This document shows positions 1 through 5,819 of a stretch of 5,819 bases of DNA, in pieces; the first letter of the stretch is position 1, and the number at the start of each line of letters is the position of its first letter. The DNA comes from Cytophagales bacterium (GTDB taxonomy: Bacteria; Bacteroidota; Bacteroidia; Cytophagales; Cyclobacteriaceae). The stretch spans positions 1-5,819 of the forward strand of contig JAGUUF010000047.1 of assembly GCA_020063545.1 (NCBI GenBank). Direction: 5' to 3'. The notes beneath the pieces were generated by a model. That model saw nothing but the letters and a program-made list of their open reading frames with translations. It had not been told where the DNA came from and did not search any database. The position numbers and the translations under genes were made by a program.

Positions 1-636
1 AATGCGGTAGTGCTGTAAAAATTTTTCTTTCTCTTTGTTGGTAAAAGCCTTCCACTGTTGAGCAGTAATTACCGGGGTATCTTCATCGCAGGCCCCGTTA
101 ATATGGGCATTTCCGTTTTTTTCAAGTTCTGCAAGTAAGGTTGTTATCGGTTCGGTTTTGCCGTGCTCACCCGAATTGTAATTATACCACGCATTGAATA
201 GCTGCATAAATATCCACTGCGTCCATTTATAATAATTAGGATCGCAGGTTTGTACTTCGCGTGACCAATCGTATGAGAAACCAATATTTCGTAACTGGCG
301 CTTGTAGGTTTCAATGTTGCGTGCGGTGGTTATGGCCGGGTGCTGACCGGTTTGAATGGCGTATTGTTCGGCCGGCAATCCAAAGGCATCAAAACCCATG
401 GGGTGCAGCACGTTAAAGCCTTTAAGCCGTTTGAACCGTGCCACGATATCGGAAGCGATATAACCCAGCGGGTGGCCGACATGCAACCCGGCTCCCGAAG
501 GGTATGGAAACATGTCCAGCACATAGTACTTGGGTTTTGCAGGGTTGTTTTCAACCTTGTATACCTGATTGTCTTCCCAATACTTCCGCCATTTTTCTTC
601 AATACGCCTTATCTCTTCCTTGCTGTATTCTGCCAT
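1..636 (-). CDS. leuS: Leucyl-tRNA synthetase, N-terminal part (cut by window edge)
   Basis: Class I aminoacyl-tRNA synthetase that charges tRNA-Leu with leucine in the cytoplasm. The reverse strand reads open from ATG at 636-634 through 212 codons to base 1 without a stop. The protein begins MAEYSKEEIRRIEEKWRKYW. The class I HIGH signature appears as HVGH at residues 52-55 inside FPYPSGAGLHVGHPLGY, followed by HPMGFDAFGLPAEQYA around residues 77-92. Both are hallmarks of bacterial LeuRS. The KWTQWIFMQLFNAWY stretch and the following lead-in to the editing (CP1) region are also present. The editing domain, KMSKS loop and anticodon-binding domain would lie beyond the left edge; full-length LeuRS is usually about 850-950 residues. 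The start is chosen because the alignment to LeuRS N-termini begins there; no Shine-Dalgarno is evident. It is divergently oriented from the receptor gene and probably functionally unrelated to it. Confidence 0.97.
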   Translation of the reverse strand, partial: MAEYSKEEIRRIEEKWRKYWEDNQVYKVENNPAKPKYYVLDMFPYPSGAGLHVGHPLGYIASDIVARFKRLKGFNVLHPMGFDAFGLPAEQYAIQTGQHPAITTARNIETYKRQLRNIGFSYDWSREVQTCDPNYYKWTQWIFMQLFNAWYNYNSGEHGKTEPITTLLAELEKNGNAHINGACDEDTPVITAQQWKAFTNKEKEKFLQHYRI

Positions 637-804
637 TACCCAATGAATAAAAGTGCCTTAAACCGCAAAAATAACGGAATCCTGCAAATGACCCATCGCG
701 ATCTTTCTACAGTCCGTCAGGCCAACCCGACAATTCGGTAACTCCGGGTTTTTGTTCCAAGCCAGGTGCTGCAGTTTTACCGTGTAATGACATAAGCAAA
801 TGCG
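637..804. other. Divergent intergenic region between leuS and the receptor gene
   Basis: This 168-base gap must hold the promoters for leuS (leftward) and for the receptor operon (rightward). No Bacteroidota-type TAnnTTTG box was found on the plus strand, so the receptor promoter is not identified. Two weak structures are visible. AACCCG at 724-729 can pair with CGGGTT at 745-750, followed by TTTG, with a nested CCGA/TCGG pair at 727-738. A separate inverted repeat is formed by CGGTAA (736-741) and TTACCG (777-782). The hairpin resembles a poor intrinsic terminator, but no plus-strand gene precedes it. No coding sequence, tRNA or recognisable riboswitch is seen. Confidence 0.5.
666..673 (-). 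promoter_or_regulatory. Candidate -7 promoter element for leuS
   Basis: On the minus strand these bases read TATTTTTG, an exact match to the Bacteroidota -7 consensus TAnnTTTG. It lies about 30 bases upstream of the leuS start codon, which would give a short 5' leader. A convincing -33 TTTG/TTG box at the usual spacing of about 19-21 bases is not seen; the nearest TTTG (minus strand, 685-688) is only 11 bases away. The call therefore rests on one short motif in the right place. Confidence 0.35.
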
Positions 805-2940
805 ATGAGAATCTTTACCACAACAATTGCATGCCTGCTGGCAATACGTGGCTATTGCCAGACAGTTATTTCTGGTAAGGTAGTGGATGAGCACCGCCAA
901 CCGGTGCCGGGCGCAAATGTGATGTTAGCCGGCACATACGATGGAGCAAGCACTGATAGCAACGGAGCATTTCAATTTATATCAACCGAAAAAGGCCGTA
1001 ATATCCTGATTATTCGATTTGTTGGGTACAAAGAATTTAACCAGGAACTTCAGTTAGCGGGCAAACCGCTTGCCATAGAGGTTGTATTAAAAGAGGCTAT
1101 AAACGAACTGGAAGTTGTAACCATTACGGCCGGATCATTCTCCGCCAGTGATGAAAGGCGCAGAACCATTTTCAAAGCCATTGATATTGCAACCACTGCC
1201 GGTGCAACAGCCGATATTGCAGGCGCATTGAATACACTACCGGGAACTCAAAAAGTAGGTGAAGAAGGACGACTTTTTGTTCGCGGTGGCGATGGAAACG
1301 AAGCGCGCACCTTCATTGATGGCCTGGTGGTAATGGATGCTTATAGTCCAACAGCACCCAACACGCCATCGCGTGGACGGTTTCTGCCCTTTATGTTTAA
1401 AGGCACCAGTTTTTCTACCGGTGGTTATTCGGCCGAATACGGCCAGGCGCTTTCATCGGCACTCGTACTGGATACCCGCGATGAAGCCGTTGCCAACCGT
1501 ACTGACATAGGCCTGCTTTCAGTCGGAGCGGATATTACAAAAACGCACGCGTGGAGAACGGGTTCCATTGCCGGCAAGATTCAATACACTGATATACGCC
1601 CTTATTTCAACCTGGTTAATCAGTACTTGGATTGGATTACACCACCCGTGGCCATTGAAGCTAACACGGCTTTCAGGCAGCGATTCAATAACAATGGCTT
1701 GCTCAAGGTTTACGGCAACGTTAACAATTCAGCCTTTTCATTGTATGAACACGATATAGCCGATGCAGGCATAACGTATCCCTATCACCTTGAGAATACC
1801 TATGGATATGCCAACGCCTTTTACAGACAGCCACTAAGTGCAATGTGGAGTGTTAGAGGAGGATTCTCGTATACCTACACCGATACCGACACTAAAATTG
1901 ATGGCCAGAAAATACATGAGCGTGATGCCGGTATGCATGGCAAGTTGGTTTTTGACGGATCAGTTTCTGATCAGTTAGAGCTCAAAACTGGAATGGAGGT
2001 GTATCACCACCGCAATGATCAGGATATTCAAGGCATTTCTCCGGCAGGATTTGATGAAACTATAGGGGCGATTTTTTTGGAGACTGATATTTACGCAAGC
2101 AACCGGTTTGTTTCGCGGGTCGGAGTGCGAGGTGAATACAATTCACTGTTAAACAGAGCAGCAGCAGACCCACGTGTTTCGCTGGCTCTTAAAACTGGCA
2201 AAAAGGGACAGGTTTCATTAGCCTGGGGAACATTCCGGCAGTCTCCAAAGAGTCAGTTCCTTCGGATTGAGAATTCATTAAGGCAAGAAAATGCGCAGCA
2301 TTATATTCTTAACTACCAGCGCATTGACAACAACCGGACCTTCCGGGTGGAAACTTACTATAAGAAATACAGTGACCTGATTAAGTTTGATCAATTTGGC
2401 CAGTTAACCAACAACGGAAATGGATATGCCCGTGGAGTTGAACTTTTCTGGCGTGATAACCGCACCTTTAGAAATGTGGATTATTGGGTTTCATATTCCT
2501 TCCTGGATACGGAGCGGAATTACCTGGACACACCGTACCCGGTAACGCCTACCTTTGCTTCTGCTCACAACCTTTCAGTAGTATATAAACACTTTATCTC
2601 AAAAATAAAGTCTCAACTTGGGCTGACCTATTCCTACACGAGTCCGCGGTTCTATAACGATCCTAATCAGGATGTGTTCAACGGTTCAAAGACACCGTTT
2701 TATCAGGATCTGAGTGCAAACATCAGCTACCTGCCCAAGTCCTTTTTAATCGTTCATTTATCGTGTACCAACCTGCTTGGGCGGGATAATATTTTTGGTT
2801 ACCAGTACAGCGTAATGCCTGATGCGGATGGCGTATATTCTGGTCGGCCGATACGCCAACCTGCCAAACGTTTTTTATTTCTCGGAGTTCTTATTACGCT
2901 TTCAAAGGATAAATCAATCAATCAATTACCAACACTTTAA
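805..2940 (+). CDS. TonB-dependent outer-membrane receptor with carboxypeptidase-regulatory-like N-terminal domain
   Basis: A 711-residue outer-membrane transporter that would import a ligand using energy from TonB-ExbBD. Residues 1-19 look like a signal peptide ending ...GYCQ, the Bacteroidota pattern with Gln before the mature Thr, although Arg15 makes its hydrophobic core short. Residues 21-97 (VISGKVVDEHRQPVPGANV...) form a carboxypeptidase D regulatory-like/CarbopepD_reg_2 domain. LEVVTITAG at 102-110 sits where a TonB box is expected. The plug spans roughly 115-230, with LFVRGGDGNEARTFIDGL and GGYSAEYGQALSSALVLDTR. Residues from about 231 onward are alternating aromatic/polar beta-barrel strands, ending KRFLFLGVLITLS plus an 11-residue polar tail. 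There is no SusD homologue next door and no SusC-like length, so it is not a classic SusCD pair. Substrate is unknown. In-frame TAA at 793-795 makes ATG 805 the first possible start; no Shine-Dalgarno is seen. Probably co-transcribed with the TPR gene 11 bases downstream. Confidence 0.93.
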   Translation: MRIFTTTIACLLAIRGYCQTVISGKVVDEHRQPVPGANVMLAGTYDGASTDSNGAFQFISTEKGRNILIIRFVGYKEFNQELQLAGKPLAIEVVLKEAINELEVVTITAGSFSASDERRRTIFKAIDIATTAGATADIAGALNTLPGTQKVGEEGRLFVRGGDGNEARTFIDGLVVMDAYSPTAPNTPSRGRFLPFMFKGTSFSTGGYSAEYGQALSSALVLDTRDEAVANRTDIGLLSVGADITKTHAWRTGSIAGKIQYTDIRPYFNLVNQYLDWITPPVAIEANTAFRQRFNNNGLLKVYGNVNNSAFSLYEHDIADAGITYPYHLENTYGYANAFYRQPLSAMWSVRGGFSYTYTDTDTKIDGQKIHERDAGMHGKLVFDGSVSDQLELKTGMEVYHHRNDQDIQGISPAGFDETIGAIFLETDIYASNRFVSRVGVRGEYNSLLNRAAADPRVSLALKTGKKGQVSLAWGTFRQSPKSQFLRIENSLRQENAQHYILNYQRIDNNRTFRVETYYKKYSDLIKFDQFGQLTNNGNGYARGVELFWRDNRTFRNVDYWVSYSFLDTERNYLDTPYPVTPTFASAHNLSVVYKHFISKIKSQLGLTYSYTSPRFYNDPNQDVFNGSKTPFYQDLSANISYLPKSFLIVHLSCTNLLGRDNIFGYQYSVMPDADGVYSGRPIRQPAKRFLFLGVLITLSKDKSINQLPTL

Positions 2941-2951
2941 ATTAACATCAT

Positions 2952-3602
2952 ATGAAAACAATCAATTTCATCCCGCTAATTCTTGCAGCTATTCTATTGG
3001 TTACTGCCGCATCTGCAAACGCAACCGACAAGTATACAGAGGCTATGCAGAAGAATATTACAATTGTTTATACTTCGAGATCAGCCACTGAGTTAACAAA
3101 TGCAGTGAATGTTTTTGAGCGAATCGGAGAGGCAGAGAAAACCAAGTGGGAGCCTTACTATTATGCTGCATTTGGCTACCTGATGATGGCAACCAGCGAA
3201 CAGGAACCGGCCAAAAAGGACAACCTGCTTGATCTGTCGCTGAAAAGTCTGGAAAAGGCCAAAGCGGTCAATCCAACAGAGTCTGAAACTGCTGCCCTTG
3301 AAGGATTTGTTCACATGATCAGGGTTTCTGTTGATCCTGCATCGCGAGGGCAACTGTATTCAGGGTTAGCCATGAAAGCATTTGGCAAGGCTATCGCACT
3401 GAACCCAGATAATCCACGGGCGTTGTCATTGATGGCCCAGATGCAATACGGAACAGCACAGTTCTTTGGCACATCTACAATTGAGGCCTGCGGCACATTA
3501 AGTAAGGCATTGGATAAATTTGAAACCTATAAGTCAGCAAACGCCCTGGCTCCGCAATGGGGAAAATCAATGGCGGAAGCAATGAAATCAAAGTGTAATT
3601 AA
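2952..3602 (+). CDS. Exported TPR-like protein, partner gene of the receptor
   Basis: A 216-residue protein with a clear Sec signal peptide: Lys2, a hydrophobic core at 6-19, and likely cleavage after ANA at residue 24. The mature part is alpha-helical with degenerate tetratricopeptide-like units. The clearest are LDLSLKSLEKAKAVNPTESE (about 93-112) and MKAFGKAIALNPDNPRALSL (141-160), with the usual A-x-x-x-NP helix-turn pattern. The C-terminal segment (176-216) contains Cys180, a LAPQWGK motif at 199-205 and Cys215, so a disulfide is possible in the periplasm. There is no lipobox, so it is predicted to be soluble periplasmic. The function is not known. Its position just after the receptor, with no promoter room between them, suggests a role in assembling or assisting that receptor, as an inference. 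ATG 2952 is the first start after an in-frame TAA at 2943-2945. Confidence 0.85.
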   Translation: MKTINFIPLILAAILLVTAASANATDKYTEAMQKNITIVYTSRSATELTNAVNVFERIGEAEKTKWEPYYYAAFGYLMMATSEQEPAKKDNLLDLSLKSLEKAKAVNPTESETAALEGFVHMIRVSVDPASRGQLYSGLAMKAFGKAIALNPDNPRALSLMAQMQYGTAQFFGTSTIEACGTLSKALDKFETYKSANALAPQWGKSMAEAMKSKCN

Positions 3603-3623
3603 GCAGGGGCCGATTACGGTAGA

Positions 3624-3661
3624 GCCAATGAGCCTTCCCGGGAAGGCAGTTGGCCTTTTTT
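3624..3661 (+). terminator. Strong intrinsic terminator after the receptor-TPR unit
   Basis: GCCAA (3624-3628) pairs with TTGGC (3650-3654). Inside lies the perfect palindrome GCCTTCCCGGGAAGGC (3632-3647), separated from the outer stem by a small internal loop. A run of six T follows at 3656-3661. There is no matching A-run on the left flank, so it works rightward only. It starts 22 bases after the TPR stop codon and 80 bases before the kinase start. It should end most transcripts of the upstream operon. Confidence 0.88.
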
Positions 3662-3689
3662 GTGAGTTCAATTTTACCCAAATTGTAAC

Positions 3690-3694
3690 AGGAG
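3690..3694 (+). promoter_or_regulatory. Shine-Dalgarno sequence for the kinase gene
   Basis: AGGAG lies 9 bases before ATG 3704. It stands out because the other starts in this window (805, 2952, 4787 and leuS) lack one, as is common in Bacteroidota. It supports 3704 as the kinase start. Most of it falls inside the 8-base palindrome GAGTACTC (3692-3699). Confidence 0.6.
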
Positions 3695-3703
3695 TACTCA
3701 GCA

Positions 3704-4780
3704 ATGGTATACATTTATATTGGTACAGTTACTGTTGTGTCTGTGCTTGCACTGATTTTGCTTCGTAAGAAGGAGAGCATAGTCGCAAGGGAATATCTTT
3801 CCACGGCAATTATTTTGTTTGTTGTTGGCTGCCTGATGACCCTGGTGGTTTGCCAATCATGCGCACAATCCTTTACACGCTATATCAGTCTTTCCTCCTT
3901 CTTTGGTATGATGTGGATTGCACTTTGGCTAGGCAACGCATTTGCCGGTAATTACATTTCATCAAAGATCTCGTGGACGGTATATCCGGTCAGGGCATTT
4001 TTTATCCTGTTGGCATTTACTGTAACCTATACATTACTGGCTGTGTATGCCATAGTATTGTTCTACCGGCATGTATTGGGATTTCATATCAACGTGGATG
4101 AAATGATTTACTCGAGTCTGATCATAACATTCCTGATCACCATGTTCATGCATGGCAGGTCCTTTCTCCTCGGCTGGCGTCAAAGCGCCATAGATGCAGA
4201 AAGACTTAAGCAGGAGGGTGTTGCAGCCCGATATGAGAGCCTTAAAAACCAGGTTAACCCACACTTTTTATTCAATAGCCTTAATGCATTAAGCAATCTT
4301 ATTTACGACAAACCGGACCTTGCCGTGAAATTTGTCAGGCAATTATCTGAAGTTTACCGGTATGTTCTGGATACAAAGGACCAGGAACTGGTAAGTAAAG
4401 AAGTTGAGTTAAAGTTTCTGGATTCATATATTTTCCTGCAAAAAATCAGGTTTGATGATAACCTTCGCATTCAAATTGATCTTAAGAATACGGCAACCTC
4501 ATTTCCTCCGCTGGTTCTACAGATGTTGATTGAAAATGCAATAAAGCACAATGAAATTTCTTCAGAGAATCCATTAACAATAAGCATCTATACGCAGAAC
4601 GAATTTGTGGTTGTAGAAAATAACCTGCAGAAACGGAGGTCGGTCAATGAGGCTTCAACAGGGGTTGGATTAACCAATATCATTAACCGATATACTTTTT
4701 TAAGGAGTAAAATGGTGCAGGTAATTGAAGGAAATGAGAAGTTTGCAGTCAAGTTGCCTATTATTTATTCTAAACCATAG
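3704..4780 (+). CDS. LytS-family membrane sensor histidine kinase (His_kinase/HATPase)
   Basis: A 358-residue inner-membrane sensor kinase expected to phosphorylate the LytTR regulator encoded 6 bases downstream. Hydrophobic segments at about 2-20, 33-50, 66-82, 97-121 and 134-150 predict five membrane spans with the N-terminus outside; the basic RKKES after span 1 fits a cytoplasmic loop. The cytoplasmic part has the His_kinase (LytS/YehU-type) signature YESLKNQVNPHFLFNSLNAL, with the likely phospho-acceptor His187. The compact ATP-binding domain shows the N box LQMLIENAIKHN (272-283, Asn278) and the G box GVGL (320-323). No extra PAS, HAMP or large extracytoplasmic domain is present, so sensing must occur in the membrane or short loops. 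Notable are Cys50 and Cys53 in the first predicted outer loop and His123/His128 in the second. Start 3704 follows an in-frame TAA at 3686-3688 and has an AGGAG. No Bacteroidota promoter was recognised in the 42 bases after the terminator. The stimulus is unknown. Confidence 0.92.
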   Translation: MVYIYIGTVTVVSVLALILLRKKESIVAREYLSTAIILFVVGCLMTLVVCQSCAQSFTRYISLSSFFGMMWIALWLGNAFAGNYISSKISWTVYPVRAFFILLAFTVTYTLLAVYAIVLFYRHVLGFHINVDEMIYSSLIITFLITMFMHGRSFLLGWRQSAIDAERLKQEGVAARYESLKNQVNPHFLFNSLNALSNLIYDKPDLAVKFVRQLSEVYRYVLDTKDQELVSKEVELKFLDSYIFLQKIRFDDNLRIQIDLKNTATSFPPLVLQMLIENAIKHNEISSENPLTISIYTQNEFVVVENNLQKRRSVNEASTGVGLTNIINRYTFLRSKMVQVIEGNEKFAVKLPIIYSKP

Positions 4781-4786
4781 ACTGGT

Positions 4787-5548
4787 ATGCGCGTGTTGAT
4801 TATTGAAGATGAAGTACAGGCCGCTGCACGACTGAAGCATTTGTTGCAAGAGGTTAATCAGGATATCCAGGTAATAGGAACGGTTGATTCGGTCAAGAGT
4901 TCTTGCAAGTGGTTTTCTGAAAACCCCGCGCCAGAGCTTATTTTTATGGACATACATCTGGGAGACGGCATCAGCTTTGAGATTTTTGAGCAGGTTAAAA
5001 TTAATGTACCTGTAATTTTTACCACCGCTTATGATGAGTATGCCCTTAAGGCATTTAAAGTGAATAGCATTGACTATCTCCTTAAACCGATTGACCAGGC
5101 CGATCTGGCCGCTGCACTTAATAAATTTTCCCAATTAATTTCTAATGGTCCTGGCATTAATACGGTTATCGGTAATATTAACCAGGTAATGAATTTGCTC
5201 TCGCGCAGGTTCAAGGAGCGGTTCGTGATTCGTGTAGGTGAACACCTTCGAACCATCGAGGTTAAGGATATTCTTTTTTTCTTTAGCCAGGATAAGACCA
5301 CCTTCTGTACTACTGCAGATAAACGGAACCACATACTGGATTTCACACTCGACCAGTTGGAAGGTATGCTTGACCCTGACCAGTTTTACCGGATTAGCCG
5401 GAAATACCTGGTAAGTTCAAAGGCAATCAGCGACATACTGGCATATTCAAACAGCCGGCTTCGGTTGGTTTTGTCTGGCTCAGACGATAAAGATGTTGTT
5501 GTTGCCCGTGAAAGAGTGCAGCACTTTAAAGAATGGCTTGATCGGTAA
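4787..5548 (+). CDS. LytTR-family DNA-binding response regulator
   Basis: A 253-residue transcription factor, the expected partner of the LytS-type kinase just upstream. The N-terminal receiver domain (about 1-115) has the acidic pair Glu7-Asp8, phospho-acceptor Asp55 in LIFMDIHLGDG, Thr80 in IFTTAYDEYA and Lys100 in LLKPID, so all catalytic residues are intact. A linker at about 116-140 leads to a LytTR DNA-binding domain (about 141-253), recognised by FVIRVGEHLRTIEVKDILFF, the FYRISRKYLVSSKAI segment and the closing VVVARERVQHFKEWLDR. Length is normal for the family. The 6-base gap after the kinase stop and the lack of its own Shine-Dalgarno suggest translational coupling in a two-gene operon. 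A likely target is the neighbouring receptor operon, but this is inferred from proximity only. Its stop lies 7 bases from the end of the convergent receiver gene. Confidence 0.95.
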   Translation: MRVLIIEDEVQAAARLKHLLQEVNQDIQVIGTVDSVKSSCKWFSENPAPELIFMDIHLGDGISFEIFEQVKINVPVIFTTAYDEYALKAFKVNSIDYLLKPIDQADLAAALNKFSQLISNGPGINTVIGNINQVMNLLSRRFKERFVIRVGEHLRTIEVKDILFFFSQDKTTFCTTADKRNHILDFTLDQLEGMLDPDQFYRISRKYLVSSKAISDILAYSNSRLRLVLSGSDDKDVVVARERVQHFKEWLDR

Positions 5549-5555
5549 GCGTTAA

Positions 5556-5819
5556 TCAGGAAAATTTCGCCTTCAGTGCTTCAATATCCGATTGTTTAAT
5601 AGGCTTGGTAATAAAGTGAACAACATTTTTGTTTGCCATGGCTTTTTCCACATCGGCTTTGCTGTTCGAACTGGTCAGGATGATGATTTTGGTTTTGGAA
5701 GTAATACCTTCGGGCAGTTGGGCAAACCTGTCAAGGAAAGCAAATCCATCGGTTTTGGGCATGTTCAGGTCAAGAAAGATGATGTCAGGTGAGGCAGTAT
5801 CGTTTACGCTTTGCAGCCA
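5556..5819 (-). CDS. CheY-like single-domain response regulator, C-terminal part (cut by window edge)
   Basis: The minus strand is open from base 5819 to the TGA at 5558-5556, giving the last 87 residues of a protein whose start lies beyond the right edge. It contains the receiver motifs in order: phospho-acceptor Asp in PDIIFLDLNMPKTDGFAFLD, the conserved Thr in IIILTSSNSK, and the conserved Lys in FITKPIKQSD. Translation ends shortly after the last receiver helix (IEALKAKFS), so there is no C-terminal output domain. It is either a stand-alone receiver or the last domain of a larger hybrid protein; the visible part cannot decide. ATG 5762 is internal, because the phospho-acceptor motif lies upstream of it. 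The partner kinase is not in the window. It is convergent with the LytTR gene, with 7 bases between stops and no terminator visible. Confidence 0.9.
   Translation of the reverse strand, partial: WLQSVNDTASPDIIFLDLNMPKTDGFAFLDRFAQLPEGITSKTKIIILTSSNSKADVEKAMANKNVVHFITKPIKQSDIEALKAKFS

Noticed and set aside
330..741. Open frames on both strands overlapping the start of leuS and the intergenic region (133, 90 and 70 codons)
   Set aside because: Most of their length is out of frame with, or antisense to, a clear LeuRS coding sequence, and the translations show no recognisable domain.
724..754. AACCCG...CGGGTT hairpin followed by TTTG as a terminator
   Set aside because: The stem is short, the loop is long, the T-run is brief, and no rightward gene precedes it. 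Kept only as a description of the intergenic region.
751..792. TTTG at 751-754 as a -33 box for the receptor operon
   Set aside because: No TAnnTTTG-like -7 box lies at the required spacing; the sequences there (TACCGTGT, TAATGACA) match poorly.
800..808. Two-codon upstream reading frame (ATG CGA TGA) whose stop overlaps the receptor start codon
   Set aside because: A Met-Arg-stop frame is readily produced by chance, and there is no ribosome-binding site or other sign that it is translated.
805..861. Receptor N-terminus as a lipoprotein signal (Cys10 or Cys18)
   Set aside because: Neither cysteine has a proper lipobox: Cys10 is too close to the start and Cys18 is preceded by Arg-Gly-Tyr. 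TonB receptors are not normally lipoproteins.
4700..5134. 144-codon minus-strand open frame across the kinase/regulator junction
   Set aside because: It is a shadow of two well-supported genes, with no domain signature and no plausible promoter or partner.
5592..5792. 66-codon plus-strand open frame near the right edge
   Set aside because: It is antisense to the receiver protein, whose phospho-acceptor, Thr and Lys motifs are intact; the plus-strand translation has no recognisable features.

Overview
The window looks like a chromosomal segment of a Bacteroidota bacterium, probably of the Cytophagia/Cytophagales type. Reasons: a TonB-dependent receptor with an N-terminal carboxypeptidase-regulatory-like domain, a LytS-type kinase paired with a LytTR regulator, genes mostly lacking Shine-Dalgarno sequences, a TAnnTTTG-type -7 box upstream of leuS, and a LeuRS sequence typical of that phylum. 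The genus cannot be fixed from the sequence alone. Nothing points to a mobile element, prophage, CRISPR array or RNA gene.

Layout: (1) 1-636, minus strand: N-terminal 212 codons of leucyl-tRNA synthetase (leuS), running off the left edge. (2) 637-804: divergent intergenic region holding a candidate leuS promoter element and weak inverted repeats. (3) 805-3602, plus strand: a two-gene unit encoding an outer-membrane TonB-dependent receptor and, 11 bases later, a small exported TPR-like protein; a strong intrinsic terminator follows at 3624-3661. (4) 3704-5548, plus strand: a membrane LytS-family sensor kinase and, 6 bases later, a LytTR DNA-binding response regulator, together a two-component system. 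(5) 5556-5819, minus strand: the C-terminal 87 residues of a CheY-like receiver protein, convergent with the LytTR gene and running off the right edge.

Working model (inference): the receptor imports an unidentified ligand with energy from TonB, the TPR protein assists in the periplasm or at the outer membrane, and the adjacent kinase/regulator pair senses an envelope-side signal and may control the receptor operon. The terminator suggests that uptake genes and regulators are separate or only partly linked transcription units. The most interesting detail is in the kinase. Its predicted extracytoplasmic loops hold a CxxC motif and two histidines, which could form a metal- or redox-sensing site. 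The families themselves are familiar; no clearly new system is visible.
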